From Sneathiellales bacterium (lineage in GTDB: Bacteria; Pseudomonadota; Alphaproteobacteria; JANQFL01): DNA of 35,464 bases. The position numbers were made by a program, and so were the translations under genes. Numbering within the stretch: position 1 is the stretch's first letter; each line of letters opens with the position of its first letter. A model generated the notes under the pieces. The model ran no database searches, was not told the origin of the DNA, and worked only from the letters and a program-made list of their open reading frames with translations. The stretch covers positions 1 to 35,464 of the forward strand of contig JANQFL010000039.1 of assembly GCA_028277845.1 (NCBI GenBank), written 5' to 3'. Below are positions 8,742 to 16,502 of this stretch, in pieces.

Positions 8742-10697
8742 TTGAATATCAGTCAAGCCGGGATGGACATGCCGCCGGCCGAGGGCCCGGACCGGGGCGA
8801 CGGGAGCACGCCCGACACCGGCCGCGCGGCGCGGGGCGATCTTGAGCTGACGCCGGAGCAGTACGCCGCCCTGCCGGCCGAGACCGCCGATGCGCTGATC
8901 GATCACACCCGCATCAACGACGGCATGATACCGGCCGAGGCGAAGGACTTCGAAGCCAACGGCCTGCGCCGGGAACTGGAATGGCTGTCGGAGCCGCCCG
9001 GCGACGCGGACGCCGCATCGCCGGATGACGCGCGGACCAGCCGGGAAGGCGCCGACTCGCCGTCGGATGTGACCGGTGAAAAAACACGAGAGCTGACCCA
9101 GGGCCGGGGCTTCGAGCAAGGCAAGTTTGCCGATGCAATTCGGAGCGGTATAGCGACGATCATCGCGGCGGCGAAGCGTCCCGGCCACAACCAGCTAAAA
9201 GAACGGTACGGGCGAGTGTCGTCCTGGCTCGCCGATCAGGCCGGAAAAGTGGACGTGGATCTGCGCGGATTCAATGGTTCCATCGATACGTCCGCAGTCC
9301 GGCACGCGTTCATCGAACATGGCGACTCTGACGTAGAAGTTTTGCGTGGCCAACTTCCCATCACGGAGGAAGACATTCTGTCATTGCTGGGCACGGTTGC
9401 CCATGCGGACAAGGTTGTGTTCGGACTTAAGAACCGTCGCGGCCAGGACGAGATTGCCACCCTGACGAAGCTGGAAGACGGGGCAACGTTGGTCGTCAAG
9501 GAAGTACGCACCGGCAGGCGCGATATGGCTTTGGCGTCTATGCGGAAGTACCCCGCCACGATGAATGAAGCCAGCATTCTGGCCTCCCTCGATCCCAACG
9601 CCCAGGGCGATGGCGGGGATGGGCTGATAATAGTCGACGTGCCCGAAGATGTCACGCTGATCGACGCGTTCGAACCGAATCAATATGACGTCAATTCCCA
9701 ACTGGAAGAGTTGGACCAGTCGCCCGAAAGCACCGGTGATGGGAACCGTGCATCGGCCCAAGACCGGGTCTCGGAGCAGGAATACGAAAACAAGAACGAA
9801 TCGCTAAGGGATGGCAAGACTTTCTACGGCGAGATCGCGGAATTCGTTCAACGGGCCGGGGACATAGGTACCGACGCCTATTCACTAGAGGCGCACGATG
9901 CGGCCCGTGCATTCGTGAGAGAGTTCGGAATAGCGGACGGCCTTGAACACCTGATCGCGTTCGATTTGGAGTCGGGGTTATTATTTTCCGTGGGACCAAC
10001 TTACGAGGTTGGGGCCGTCGCGTTTCCGCCCGCTATGCAGGATGTGTGGATTCGGGGAGCAGGTGCAAGATTCGTCGTCCATCATAATCATCCGGGAAGC
10101 ACGGCGCTTAGCGATGCTGATGTTTCTATTCTCGCGTCACCCGTATTCGATACCGTTATTGCGCACGGGCACAACGGGAACATTTCCGCTGCGCGCTTGT
10201 CTGATAAAGCACCTGCTTTCTTGACAGAAAAACACAATGGCGATGATCTTCTTTTGTACACAATAGACCTCGTTTATGAGGAACTATTCGAATTGTTGGG
10301 GAATCAGATAAATGCCGGCGAAGTATCGGCTGAAATGGCCCGGCGTGTCGTGACCGACTATGTGAATAGGGGGCTGGCCACTGCTGGTATTATTGACTAC
10401 TTCACTTCACATCCAGCACCGAGCACCCCATATCTCGAGCAAGCTTTGGAGGCCGCGATAAATGAAGCGAGAGAAATCACTACAAAATCAAAATCATGGG
10501 AAGGGGCAGGTCTACTTGATCGACCCGCCGTCTCCATTCGAAACGAGGGAGACTTGGGAGCAGTTCTTGAAAACTCTGGAATCTTACACTCAGGAGAGTT
10601 CAGTCGTGAAGGTGCTAACACAGCGAGCGCAAAAGATCATCGCACGGAAAAAGGCGGAAGAGGCGAGGCAGCGCTAGACCCGAAGGATTCCAATTGA
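8742..10697 (+). CDS. Polyvalent effector-like protein: PBECR-like nuclease plus JAB (JAMM) peptidase domain
   Basis: TTG start at 8742 behind CGAAGGA; ATG 8763 is an alternative. 651 residues: acidic, Pro-rich leader with ELTPEQYAALPAETADALI; PBECR-like domain (phage barnase-EndoU-colicin-RelE-like fold) at ~180-275, with VRHAFIEHGD, ITEEDILSLL and RTGRRDMALASMRKY; linker; JAB domain at ~385-490 with the metal motif H448-N-H450-P-G-S-T-A-L-S457-D-A-D460. JAB peptidases cleave isopeptide or peptide bonds and serve as toxin or processing modules. The last ~80 codons overlap, in another frame, the first of four paralogous small ORFs, so the C-terminal tail may be fortuitous read-on. The order suggests an injected effector followed by its immunity gene. 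Confidence 0.75.
   Translation: MNISQAGMDMPPAEGPDRGDGSTPDTGRAARGDLELTPEQYAALPAETADALIDHTRINDGMIPAEAKDFEANGLRRELEWLSEPPGDADAASPDDARTSREGADSPSDVTGEKTRELTQGRGFEQGKFADAIRSGIATIIAAAKRPGHNQLKERYGRVSSWLADQAGKVDVDLRGFNGSIDTSAVRHAFIEHGDSDVEVLRGQLPITEEDILSLLGTVAHADKVVFGLKNRRGQDEIATLTKLEDGATLVVKEVRTGRRDMALASMRKYPATMNEASILASLDPNAQGDGGDGLIIVDVPEDVTLIDAFEPNQYDVNSQLEELDQSPESTGDGNRASAQDRVSEQEYENKNESLRDGKTFYGEIAEFVQRAGDIGTDAYSLEAHDAARAFVREFGIADGLEHLIAFDLESGLLFSVGPTYEVGAVAFPPAMQDVWIRGAGARFVVHHNHPGSTALSDADVSILASPVFDTVIAHGHNGNISAARLSDKAPAFLTEKHNGDDLLLYTIDLVYEELFELLGNQINAGEVSAEMARRVVTDYVNRGLATAGIIDYFTSHPAPSTPYLEQALEAAINEAREITTKSKSWEGAGLLDRPAVSIRNEGDLGAVLENSGILHSGEFSREGANTASAKDHRTEKGGRGEAALDPKDSN
10462..10677 (+). 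CDS. Small paralog A of the 4-copy family (putative immunity/antitoxin)
   Basis: 71 residues, ATG at 10462 with GGAGG at 10448-10452 (9-nt spacing). The core (VYLIDPPSPFETRETWEQF, then a helix ending IIARKKAEEARQR) is shared with paralogs B-D. It sits entirely inside the 3' end of the PBECR-JAB gene in another frame. Most differences among the four copies are synonymous in this frame, which supports it as a real gene. The family is not one I recognise; a cytosolic immunity partner for the JAB toxin is inferred from position. Confidence 0.65.
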   Translation: MKREKSLQNQNHGKGQVYLIDPPSPFETRETWEQFLKTLESYTQESSVVKVLTQRAQKIIARKKAEEARQR

Positions 10698-10774
10698 GCC
10701 AGCCGGCTTGAGTGTCTCGCACAAACCGGATGCGCCAGATTACACTTTGATGGGGAACGGGGAAGTCAGGACGT

Positions 10775-10984
10775 ATGACGCAAAAGGAATCGAAGCAAAA
10801 TACCCGCAAGGTGCCGGCCTATTTAATCGACCCGCCATCGCCATTCGGGCCGATCGAGATCTGGGAAGAGTTCTTGAAAACTTTGGAATCATTCCCGCAG
10901 GACGATCCGAGCGTGATAGCGGAAATGCGGATGGCTCGGGAGATCATCGCGGAAAAGAAGGCGGAAGAGGCGCGCCGTCGGTAG
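10775..10984 (+). CDS. Small paralog B of the 4-copy family (putative immunity/antitoxin)
   Basis: 69 residues, ATG at 10775 with GGGGAAG at 10759-10765. Core VPAYLIDPPSPFGPIEIWEE, then FPQDDPSV and a charged helix AREIIAEKKAEEARRR. This copy matters most: the DNA upstream of its ATG does not match the JAB gene 3' end found before copies A, C and D, so homology starts with the small gene itself. The upstream sequence in the other frame (APDYTLMGNGEVRTYDAKG) looks like the end of a different toxin. Followed by TAGACCCGAAGGATCC and ACTAGTCTTGTCAGC, also present after copy D. Confidence 0.7.
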   Translation: MTQKESKQNTRKVPAYLIDPPSPFGPIEIWEEFLKTLESFPQDDPSVIAEMRMAREIIAEKKAEEARRR

Positions 10985-11145
10985 ACCCGAAGGATCCTAA
11001 CTAGTCTTGTCAGCTGGCAAAGTTTGTCCCGCCACCATCCATATGCGGACTGGCGCAACGATCTTCGATATCGCTAGAGCTTCGACAGCAGCGCCATTCG
11101 TGTGGTAGCACTCTCTAAACTGAGGAATGACGTGCCGGGGTCACT

Positions 11146-11478
11146 GTGAAGCTCGAAGATCAACAAAAGGGTGTTTGCGATAAATTTTCGGCATCGTACC
11201 AGCCCTGCGACCTAAACCTCAAAGTTGGTGTATCGAGAAACGTTAAAGACGGAATTCAGCCCATACATGGTCTTCGGGTGAAGGAAGAGCATGGAACGAG
11301 TGGTTGGTATATCTGGGCGGGTGATTGGTCTGACGATCCCGACTTCTTTGTGCCGGTTCACGGCGTCCATCTATCTGAGCGGGCGGACATCGTGATGCCT
11401 TATCTGGGCCTACCTGAAGGGTGGCGGTTTCTGGTGGCGGAAGACTATGAAGATGTTGGGAAGATACGGCGCTTCTAA
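11146..11478 (+). CDS. Imm33-like (DUF2185-related) immunity protein
   Basis: 110 residues from a GTG at 11146, the longest frame with matching N-terminal composition. Motifs: QQKGVCDKF, LKVGVSRNV, IHGLRVKEEHGTSGWYIWAG, SDDPDFFVPVHGVHL, YLGLPEGWRFL and a final YEDVGKIRRF. From memory the GWYIW-G / DDPDFF-P-H / YLGLPPGWRFL-GYEDVW pattern is that of Imm33-domain proteins, presumed to neutralise a cognate toxin by binding. The usual terminal VWYD is altered to VGKI here, so the last residues may be degenerate. It lies between paralogs B and C of the small-ORF family with no intact toxin beside it. Confidence 0.7.
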   Translation: MKLEDQQKGVCDKFSASYQPCDLNLKVGVSRNVKDGIQPIHGLRVKEEHGTSGWYIWAGDWSDDPDFFVPVHGVHLSERADIVMPYLGLPEGWRFLVAEDYEDVGKIRRF

Positions 11479-11502
11479 CCGAGCAATAACGATTATGCAG
11501 GG

Positions 11503-11772
11503 AGTGTTGTCACCGATTATATGAAACGGGGGCTGGCCGCCGGTATTATTGACTACTTCACTTCATATCCAGCCCCAGATTCCCCTTATCTCGAGCAGGC
11601 TTTGGAGGCCGTAACGAATGACGCAAGAGAAATCATCACAGAATCATGGGAAGGTGCCGGCCTACTTGATCGATTCGCCGTCACCGTTCGAGACGAAGGA
11701 GACCTGGGAGAAATTCTTGAAGTTTCTGAAATCACTTCCGCAGGACGATCCGGCAGTAATCGCGGAGATTGA
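11503..11772 (+). pseudogene. JAB-gene 3' end remnant (before paralog C)
   Basis: The frame reads VVTDYMKRGLAAGIIDYFTS and PYLEQALEAV, matching residues after the JAB domain of the intact gene (VVTDYVNRGLATAGIIDYF). It has no JAB domain and no own promoter, and stops at 11770-11772 inside paralog C. A 3' duplicate of the toxin carried along with the immunity-like gene. Confidence 0.7.
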
Positions 11773-11827
11773 GGAGGCACGGGAGCTTGTTGCGGAGAAG
11801 AAGGCTGAAGAGATGCGCCGACTCTAG
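11618..11827 (+). CDS. Small paralog C of the 4-copy family (putative immunity/antitoxin)
   Basis: 69 residues, ATG at 11618, GGAGG at 11604-11608. Core VPAYLIDSPSPFETKETWEK, LPQDDPAVIAEIEEARELV, AEKKAEEMRRL. It is the most divergent copy, with hydrophobic changes around FLKFLKS. The overlapping toxin-frame remnant is interrupted by a stop within this gene while the small ORF stays open, again indicating that selection acts on the small frame. Confidence 0.65.
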   Translation: MTQEKSSQNHGKVPAYLIDSPSPFETKETWEKFLKFLKSLPQDDPAVIAEIEEARELVAEKKAEEMRRL

Positions 11828-11868
11828 AACCCATCGCAACGTCCGGTAAACCGAACGTTCTTTGCTTC

Positions 11869-12273
11869 CTAAACAACAACCCACTTTATGCTGGCTACAT
11901 ACCAGCTGAAACGGCACAGCGTGTTGTGACCGACTATATGAATCGTGGGATGGCTACCGCTGGGATCATTGACTATTTCACTTCACATCCTGCTCCTGAC
12001 ACCCCATGTCTTGAACTGGCTTTAGAGGTTGCCATAGATGAAGCAAGAAAAGTCACGACGAAATCAAAATCATGGGAAGGTGCCGGCCTACCTGATCGAC
12101 CCGCCCTCCCCGTTCGGGCCGAGGGAGACTTGGGAGAAATTCTTAAGAACTCTGGAATCGTTTCCGCAGGACGATCCGATCGTGCAGGCGCAAATGCAAC
12201 GCGCGCGGAAGATCATCGCGGAGAAGAAGGCGGAAGAGGTGCGTCTTTGCTAGACCCGAAGGATCCCAACTAG
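11869..12273 (+). pseudogene. JAB-gene 3' end remnant (before and overlapping paralog D)
   Basis: The frame reads NNPLYAGYIPAETAQRVVTD and YMNRGMATAGIIDYFTSHPA, equivalent to NQINAGEVSAEMARRVVTDY... in the intact gene, so homology starts just past the JAB domain. An internal ATG at 11926 exists but there is no catalytic domain. It remains open to 12273, ending LDPKDPN as in the intact gene. Confidence 0.7.
12038..12253 (+). CDS. Small paralog D of the 4-copy family (putative immunity/antitoxin)
   Basis: 71 residues, ATG at 12038, AGAGG at 12024-12028. Core VPAYLIDPPSPFGPRETWEK, FPQDDPIVQAQMQRARKII, AEKKAEEVRLC. Closest to paralog B through the core and in the 3' flank. In the stretch L-I-D-P-P-S-P-F the DNA differs from copy B at five codons, all synonymous. 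Predicted as a short Pro-rich N-terminus plus two amphipathic helices; no DNA-binding or catalytic motif is visible. Confidence 0.7.
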   Translation: MKQEKSRRNQNHGKVPAYLIDPPSPFGPRETWEKFLRTLESFPQDDPIVQAQMQRARKIIAEKKAEEVRLC

Positions 12274-12366
12274 TCTTGTCAGCTTGAGGAGCCGGGTCAG
12301 GACGAGGGCGCTGTGTCGGAACTTTTGCCGCGACTGCACTCTCGACAAAAGCGACGGCCACCCCCA

Positions 12367-12798
12367 ATGAGCAGTCACGTTAAAATATTGTTTGAAGTGT
12401 CATTCGAGGGTTCGAAAGTGGTCGAATTCGAAAGCGTCTGGGCTTTGCCAAGCGGGAACGGATACAAGTTGGACAATATTCCCTTCTACGCGAAGGGGAT
12501 CGCCTACGGCGACGTTGTTGCAGCCGTCGAAACAGAGGGCATGCTGCTTTTCGATGGATTGTTGGAGCCATCGAACCATAGCACGGTGCGTATCTGGTTC
12601 GCTGACGCCGTTGACGTTGGCGATACCCGAAAAACCTTGGAAGCGATGGGGTGTAGCTCCGAAGTCAGCGACCGTCCGCGGCTCGTCGCAGTCGACATTC
12701 CACCTTCGGTTTCCTATGAAGAGGTAAAGGCCTATCTCGATGAAGGTGAAGCAAATGGACGATGGGATTTCGAAGAGGCTTGCCTAGGTTTCCAATAA
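12367..12798 (+). CDS. DUF4265 domain protein
   Basis: I prefer the ATG at 12367 (MSSHVKILFEVSFEG) because the DUF4265 domain begins there; an in-frame GTG at 12313 would add an 18-residue basic leader with no family likeness. The 143 residues carry the DUF4265 signatures ESVWALPSGNGYKLDNIPFY, AKGIAYGDVVAAVE, LEPSNHSTVRIWF and YLDEGEANGRWDFEEACLG. DUF4265 genes are often found near polymorphic toxins and are regarded as candidate immunity genes. It follows small paralog D and precedes the tail-fibre genes, closing the immunity array. Confidence 0.8.
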   Translation: MSSHVKILFEVSFEGSKVVEFESVWALPSGNGYKLDNIPFYAKGIAYGDVVAAVETEGMLLFDGLLEPSNHSTVRIWFADAVDVGDTRKTLEAMGCSSEVSDRPRLVAVDIPPSVSYEEVKAYLDEGEANGRWDFEEACLGFQ

Positions 12799-13025
12799 AC
12801 CGGGATGCCTAGTCGGTGTGTTTCTCCGACAAATGCTGTTCCTCCGACGATCAATCCAGGGCGGCGCATTTCAATAAACGGACAGAGACAGAGATGGCTT
12901 GATTTCGGTCGTCAAGGACGCGTGCGCAGGCAGGCGCGATCCTGCATTGGTGTTAATATGTCAGCACCGGATCGCGGCAATGTTCCGATTCGGAAGATGT
13001 TTTGGCGGCAAGTCATGTCTAGTAT

Positions 13026-13041
13026 ATTGTGAAAATCACAA
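13026..13041 (+). promoter_or_regulatory. 16-bp promoter-like motif, site 4
   Basis: ATTGTGAAAATCACAA, immediately upstream of the first tail-fibre gene. Same AATCACAA half as sites 2 and 3; distance to the ATG at 13057 is 15 nt, like site 3 before the PBECR-JAB gene. Confidence 0.5.
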
Positions 13042-13056
13042 CAATGGATGCAGTTG

Positions 13057-14334
13057 ATGACCGTTTCGTCCGATAATCCCAAGGTCACCATAGACGGCAA
13101 CGACATGGCGACGGTGTTCGGCTTCGACTTCGCCATCTTCGCCGACGCGGATTTGAAGGTGGTCCATACCGACGCCTATGACAAGGAAACCCCGCTGGCC
13201 CAGGGCGTCGATTACACGGTGGCTGTGACGGCCTATCCGGGCACCGGGTCGATCACCTATCCGGTGTCGGGCGACCCGTTGCCGGAGGGCGAGAAGCTCA
13301 CGCTCTACCGCGAGCTGACGGCGGAACAGCAGACCGATCTCAACAAGCAGAAGGCCTATTACCCAGACACCCTGGAAGCAGCGCTCGACCGCATCGTGAT
13401 GCTGGTGCAGCAGGCCGAGGAGCTGTTGTCGCGGGTGCCCCGGCTGCCGGTGTCGGACACGTCCAACATCGGCCTCGACCTGCCGGTGCCGGTCGAAGGC
13501 CGCTATCTGCGCTACGGCGCCGGCAAGATCGAGGCCGCGGCCCTGGCCATGGCCGACGGGTCGGCATCCGACACCACGCCGCGCCCCGTCTCCGGCACCG
13601 CCGGTGCCACCGGCAGCGCCGCCGACTACGCCCGCGAAGACCACGAACACCTGCTGCCCGACGGCGTCGTCACCACGGCGAAGCTGGCGGACGATGCGGT
13701 GGAAACGACCAAAGTCAAGGACGATGCGGTGACGCTGGCCAAGCTGGCGCACGCCGCGCACGGCGATCTTCTACTTTATGGCGCCGGGGGTGCGCCATCG
13801 GCGTTGGCCATCGGAGCGGATGGGACCGTTCTCAAGTCGGACGGCACGACGGCTGCTTGGGGCCAAGCCGGACCGGTCGTACAAACAATCATTGCCAAGG
13901 TCGGTTACGAAAACGGATCGTCGGAAACTATCCCCCGCGACACGTCGACGCCGTTGGCTTCGGAAGGCCGTGCTTTGGTTCCGACGAACGCGAACAAGAT
14001 CACGCCAAAGTACGATGCCAGCAAAGTGAAAATAGACTTCAGCTGTTCCGCGTTTGTCAGCACGGCCGGTACGCCTTTGATCTTCGCTTTTTTTCGCGGG
14101 ACGACATGTATCGGCGTGGCGGAAGCGACACCGAACAGCGCGAAGGAAGGTGTATCGTTTTATGCCTCGGTGCTCGATGAGCCCAACACGGTGAGCCAGG
14201 TCGAGTACCAGGTCAATGTCGGCACGCCTGATGGTTCCGGGTTCGCGATTAATCAGAACACGGACATTCCGACGTCTTACGGTTGGAAGATGTCGGAAAA
14301 TAGTCTCTTCGTCATGACGGAACTGGCCATATGA
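13057..14334 (+). CDS. Phage tail fibre, T7 gp17-like N-terminus
   Basis: Start set at the ATG at 13057 (MTVSSDNPKVT) because its paralog at 14548 begins at the same point; ATG 13048 is 9 nt upstream in frame. 425 residues. The N-terminal ~130 residues (FDFAIFADADLKVVHTD, ELTAEQQTDLNKQKAYYPDT, LEAALDRIVMLVQQ) resemble the virion-attachment domain of T7 gp17-type fibres. A middle stretch has ADYAREDHEH and repeated 'TTAKLADDAVETTKVKDDAV' units typical of fibre shafts. The C-terminal ~150 residues look like a jelly-roll tip (FRGTTCIGVAE, FYASVLDEPN, SLFVMTELAI). It would bind a surface receptor. Confidence 0.8.
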   Translation: MTVSSDNPKVTIDGNDMATVFGFDFAIFADADLKVVHTDAYDKETPLAQGVDYTVAVTAYPGTGSITYPVSGDPLPEGEKLTLYRELTAEQQTDLNKQKAYYPDTLEAALDRIVMLVQQAEELLSRVPRLPVSDTSNIGLDLPVPVEGRYLRYGAGKIEAAALAMADGSASDTTPRPVSGTAGATGSAADYAREDHEHLLPDGVVTTAKLADDAVETTKVKDDAVTLAKLAHAAHGDLLLYGAGGAPSALAIGADGTVLKSDGTTAAWGQAGPVVQTIIAKVGYENGSSETIPRDTSTPLASEGRALVPTNANKITPKYDASKVKIDFSCSAFVSTAGTPLIFAFFRGTTCIGVAEATPNSAKEGVSFYASVLDEPNTVSQVEYQVNVGTPDGSGFAINQNTDIPTSYGWKMSENSLFVMTELAI

Positions 14335-14547
14335 CGTTCCAAGTATCTCGGACCGAAACAATCCTTCCCGGTGTGCAGGGAGGGCATGTCAATACACAGA
14401 TTGACCTCATCGTCCAACCGATTCCCTTGCGCCGCAGGTGGCGAGGCGATCGGTTCGATATTGGAATTCCGGGAAATCTCTCACCTGATTGATGCTTTGA
14501 AAGCAATACCCAAGATAAGCATTGGTAATAAATATTAAAGGCTCCAA

Positions 14548-15501
14548 ATGACCGTTTCGTCTGATAATCCGAAGGTCACCAAGGTCGGCAACAGCGAAGC
14601 GACCGTGTTTTCGTTCGATTTTGCCATCTTTGCCGACGCGGATCTGAAGGTGGTTCACACCGATGCCGGCAAGTTGGAAACGGCGCTGACGCAGGGCGTC
14701 GACTATTCGGTGTCGGTTCCGTCGTATCCCGGCAACGGTTCGATCACCTATCCCATCTCCGGCATTCCTCTGCCGTCCAGCGAAAAACTTACCCTGTACC
14801 GCGAGCTGACGGCGGAGCAGCAGACCGACCTCAACAAGCAGAAGGCCTACTACCCCGATACGCTCGAAGCGGCGCTGGACCGCATCGTCATGCTGGTGCA
14901 GCAATCGCTCGAGAGCATTTCGCGGGCCATCAAGGTGCCGATCTCCGACAATTCGGGCGCGGATTACACCTTGCCGACACCCGAGGCTGGTCGGGCGCTA
15001 GGCGTCTGGAACGCGGCCGGCAACGCCATCGAAATCGGCCCCACCGCAAGTGATATCGTTGACGCGCAGGGTTATGCTTCGGATGCACAGTTGGCAAAAG
15101 CTGATGCTGAAACCGCCAAAACGAACGCCGAAATTGCGGCTGGAAACGCTGAAACGGCGGAAGTCACTGCTGAGAACTGGGGCCGGGGGGTGTTCGGTGT
15201 TAACGAACAAACGAGTGCTGGCTACGTGCTTGTTCTCACCGATGCTGGCAAATTGGTCAAAATGAACAACGCGTCGGCACAGACCCTCACCGTTCCGCCA
15301 AATTCCAGCACTGCATTTGCTGTCAACGAGCAGATCGTCGGCGGCCAATACGGCGCCGGCCAAGTGATCATCGTGCCCGGTTCTGGCGTAACCCTGCGTG
15401 CCGCTGGAGGACGTCTCAAAACGTACGAACAGTACAGCCAATTCACGCTCACGAAAATCGGCACCGACGAATGGTGGGTGGCCGGAGATCTGGCGTCATA
15501 A
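14548..15501 (+). CDS. Second phage tail fibre, paralogous N-terminus
   Basis: 317 residues, AAAGG upstream of the ATG. Residues 1-130 are near-identical to the first fibre, so both probably attach to the same tail site. Then a coiled-coil-like Ala/Glu stretch (AKADAETAKTNAEIAAGNAE) and a C-terminal domain (TDAGKLVKMNNASAQTLTV, GGQYGAGQVIIVPGSGVTL, TLTKIGTDEWWVAGDL) known from many phage tail tips. The stop TAA shares one base with the next ATG (TAATG at 15499-15503), so the glycine-rich gene is translationally coupled. Two fibres with alternative tips could widen host range. Confidence 0.8.
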   Translation: MTVSSDNPKVTKVGNSEATVFSFDFAIFADADLKVVHTDAGKLETALTQGVDYSVSVPSYPGNGSITYPISGIPLPSSEKLTLYRELTAEQQTDLNKQKAYYPDTLEAALDRIVMLVQQSLESISRAIKVPISDNSGADYTLPTPEAGRALGVWNAAGNAIEIGPTASDIVDAQGYASDAQLAKADAETAKTNAEIAAGNAETAEVTAENWGRGVFGVNEQTSAGYVLVLTDAGKLVKMNNASAQTLTVPPNSSTAFAVNEQIVGGQYGAGQVIIVPGSGVTLRAAGGRLKTYEQYSQFTLTKIGTDEWWVAGDLAS

Positions 15502-16439
15502 TGCGCGCGGCGATGGGACCAATTGCCGCTTCTCGTGTCATTCCTTCCGGATTGGCTTCGTACACCACGTCCGGTACACACACTGTGGCAAACCGTGTCA
15601 ACTCAGTTGTTATCGAGTCGTGGGGCGGTGGCGGTGCATCCGGAGGTGGTATGCTTGGCGGCGCGCACGGGGGTAACGGCGGCGGCGCCGGGTATCTGAA
15701 ATCAACGCATTCGGTGAACCCGGGTGAATTCTTGACTGTGATCGTCGCCACCGGTGGCACGAAAGGCTTTGGCGGCGGTTCGTTTAGAGGCGGTTACGGC
15801 GGCGGAGGAGGAGGCCTGAGCGGTATCAAGCGCGGATCGACTTGGCTCGCGATCGCTGGAGGCGGCGGTGGTGGTGGTGGTGGTGCCCAGGGAACGGGTA
15901 ATCCCGGTGGTGGCGCCGGCGGTGTCGGCGGCGGGTCGGTCGGTGGTGCAGGTGGACAGGATAGCGAATCTTTGAACGGCGGTGGCGGTGGCGGCACGCA
16001 ATCTGCGGGTGGCGCCGGTGGCACAGGGGTTCATACGAATGGTGGAGTCGGTTTCTCCGAAACCGGCGGTGGTGGCGCTGATCAGACCGGCGCGACAAAC
16101 GGAGGCGGACAGGCGGGAGGTACGCCGGGTGGTGGCGCGGGTGGCTTACGTGGCGGATCGACTTCGGACGATGAAGGGTCCGGCGGTGGTGGCGGTGCAG
16201 GGTATTACGGGGGCGGTGGTGGCGGTGCGTCAAATTCAGGCAACGATGCGGCCGCCGGCGGCGGTGGCGGTTCAAATTACTGCTCAGTGACCGCGGACGT
16301 TGATGAGAAAGGTGTCAGCCGGACTTCCGGTGGGACGGGTAGCGCCAACTATGTGTCAGGGAAGGGCGAAGGTGGCGAAGGTTTCGCGCAAGAAGGAGAA
16401 GACGGCGGCGATGGCTATGTTGTTATCTCCTGGGGATAG
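15501..16439 (+). CDS. Glycine-rich phage tail tip/adhesin
   Basis: Start at the ATG at 15501, overlapping the previous stop by one base. 312 residues with a short N-terminal region (SGLASYTTSGTHTVANRVNS, VVIESWGGGG) and then almost continuous Gly-rich repeats (GGGG, GGAGG, GGNGG) ending GGDGYVVISWG. This VxVxxWGGGG...GDGxVxIxW layout is the glycine-rich domain found at the tips of phage fibres. Such repeats can form polyglycine-II bundles, as in T4-like gp38 adhesins. Likely host-recognition tip or fibre accessory. Repetitive DNA here could slip and vary the tip. Confidence 0.7.
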   Translation: MRAAMGPIAASRVIPSGLASYTTSGTHTVANRVNSVVIESWGGGGASGGGMLGGAHGGNGGGAGYLKSTHSVNPGEFLTVIVATGGTKGFGGGSFRGGYGGGGGGLSGIKRGSTWLAIAGGGGGGGGGAQGTGNPGGGAGGVGGGSVGGAGGQDSESLNGGGGGGTQSAGGAGGTGVHTNGGVGFSETGGGGADQTGATNGGGQAGGTPGGGAGGLRGGSTSDDEGSGGGGGAGYYGGGGGGASNSGNDAAAGGGGGSNYCSVTADVDEKGVSRTSGGTGSANYVSGKGEGGEGFAQEGEDGGDGYVVISWG

Positions 16440-16502
16440 GCGCGTGTGGATACCCACTCCATTGACGGCAAATTCGCGATCTGACACCGGTAAGGTATTG
16501 CC

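Noticed and set aside
10708-11004. Plus-strand frame covering small paralog B in the toxin frame as a separate gene
   Set aside because: Its 3' part is the other-frame reading of paralog B; no ribosome binding site or domain. The first ~30 codons may be the end of a lost toxin.
15826-16275. His/Arg-rich minus-strand frames opposite the glycine-rich gene
   Set aside because: Reverse reading of Gly codon repeats; composition artefact.
15640-16290. Possible CRISPR-like or minisatellite array
   Set aside because: Repeats are irregular GGN codons encoding polyglycine, without constant repeat and spacer lengths.
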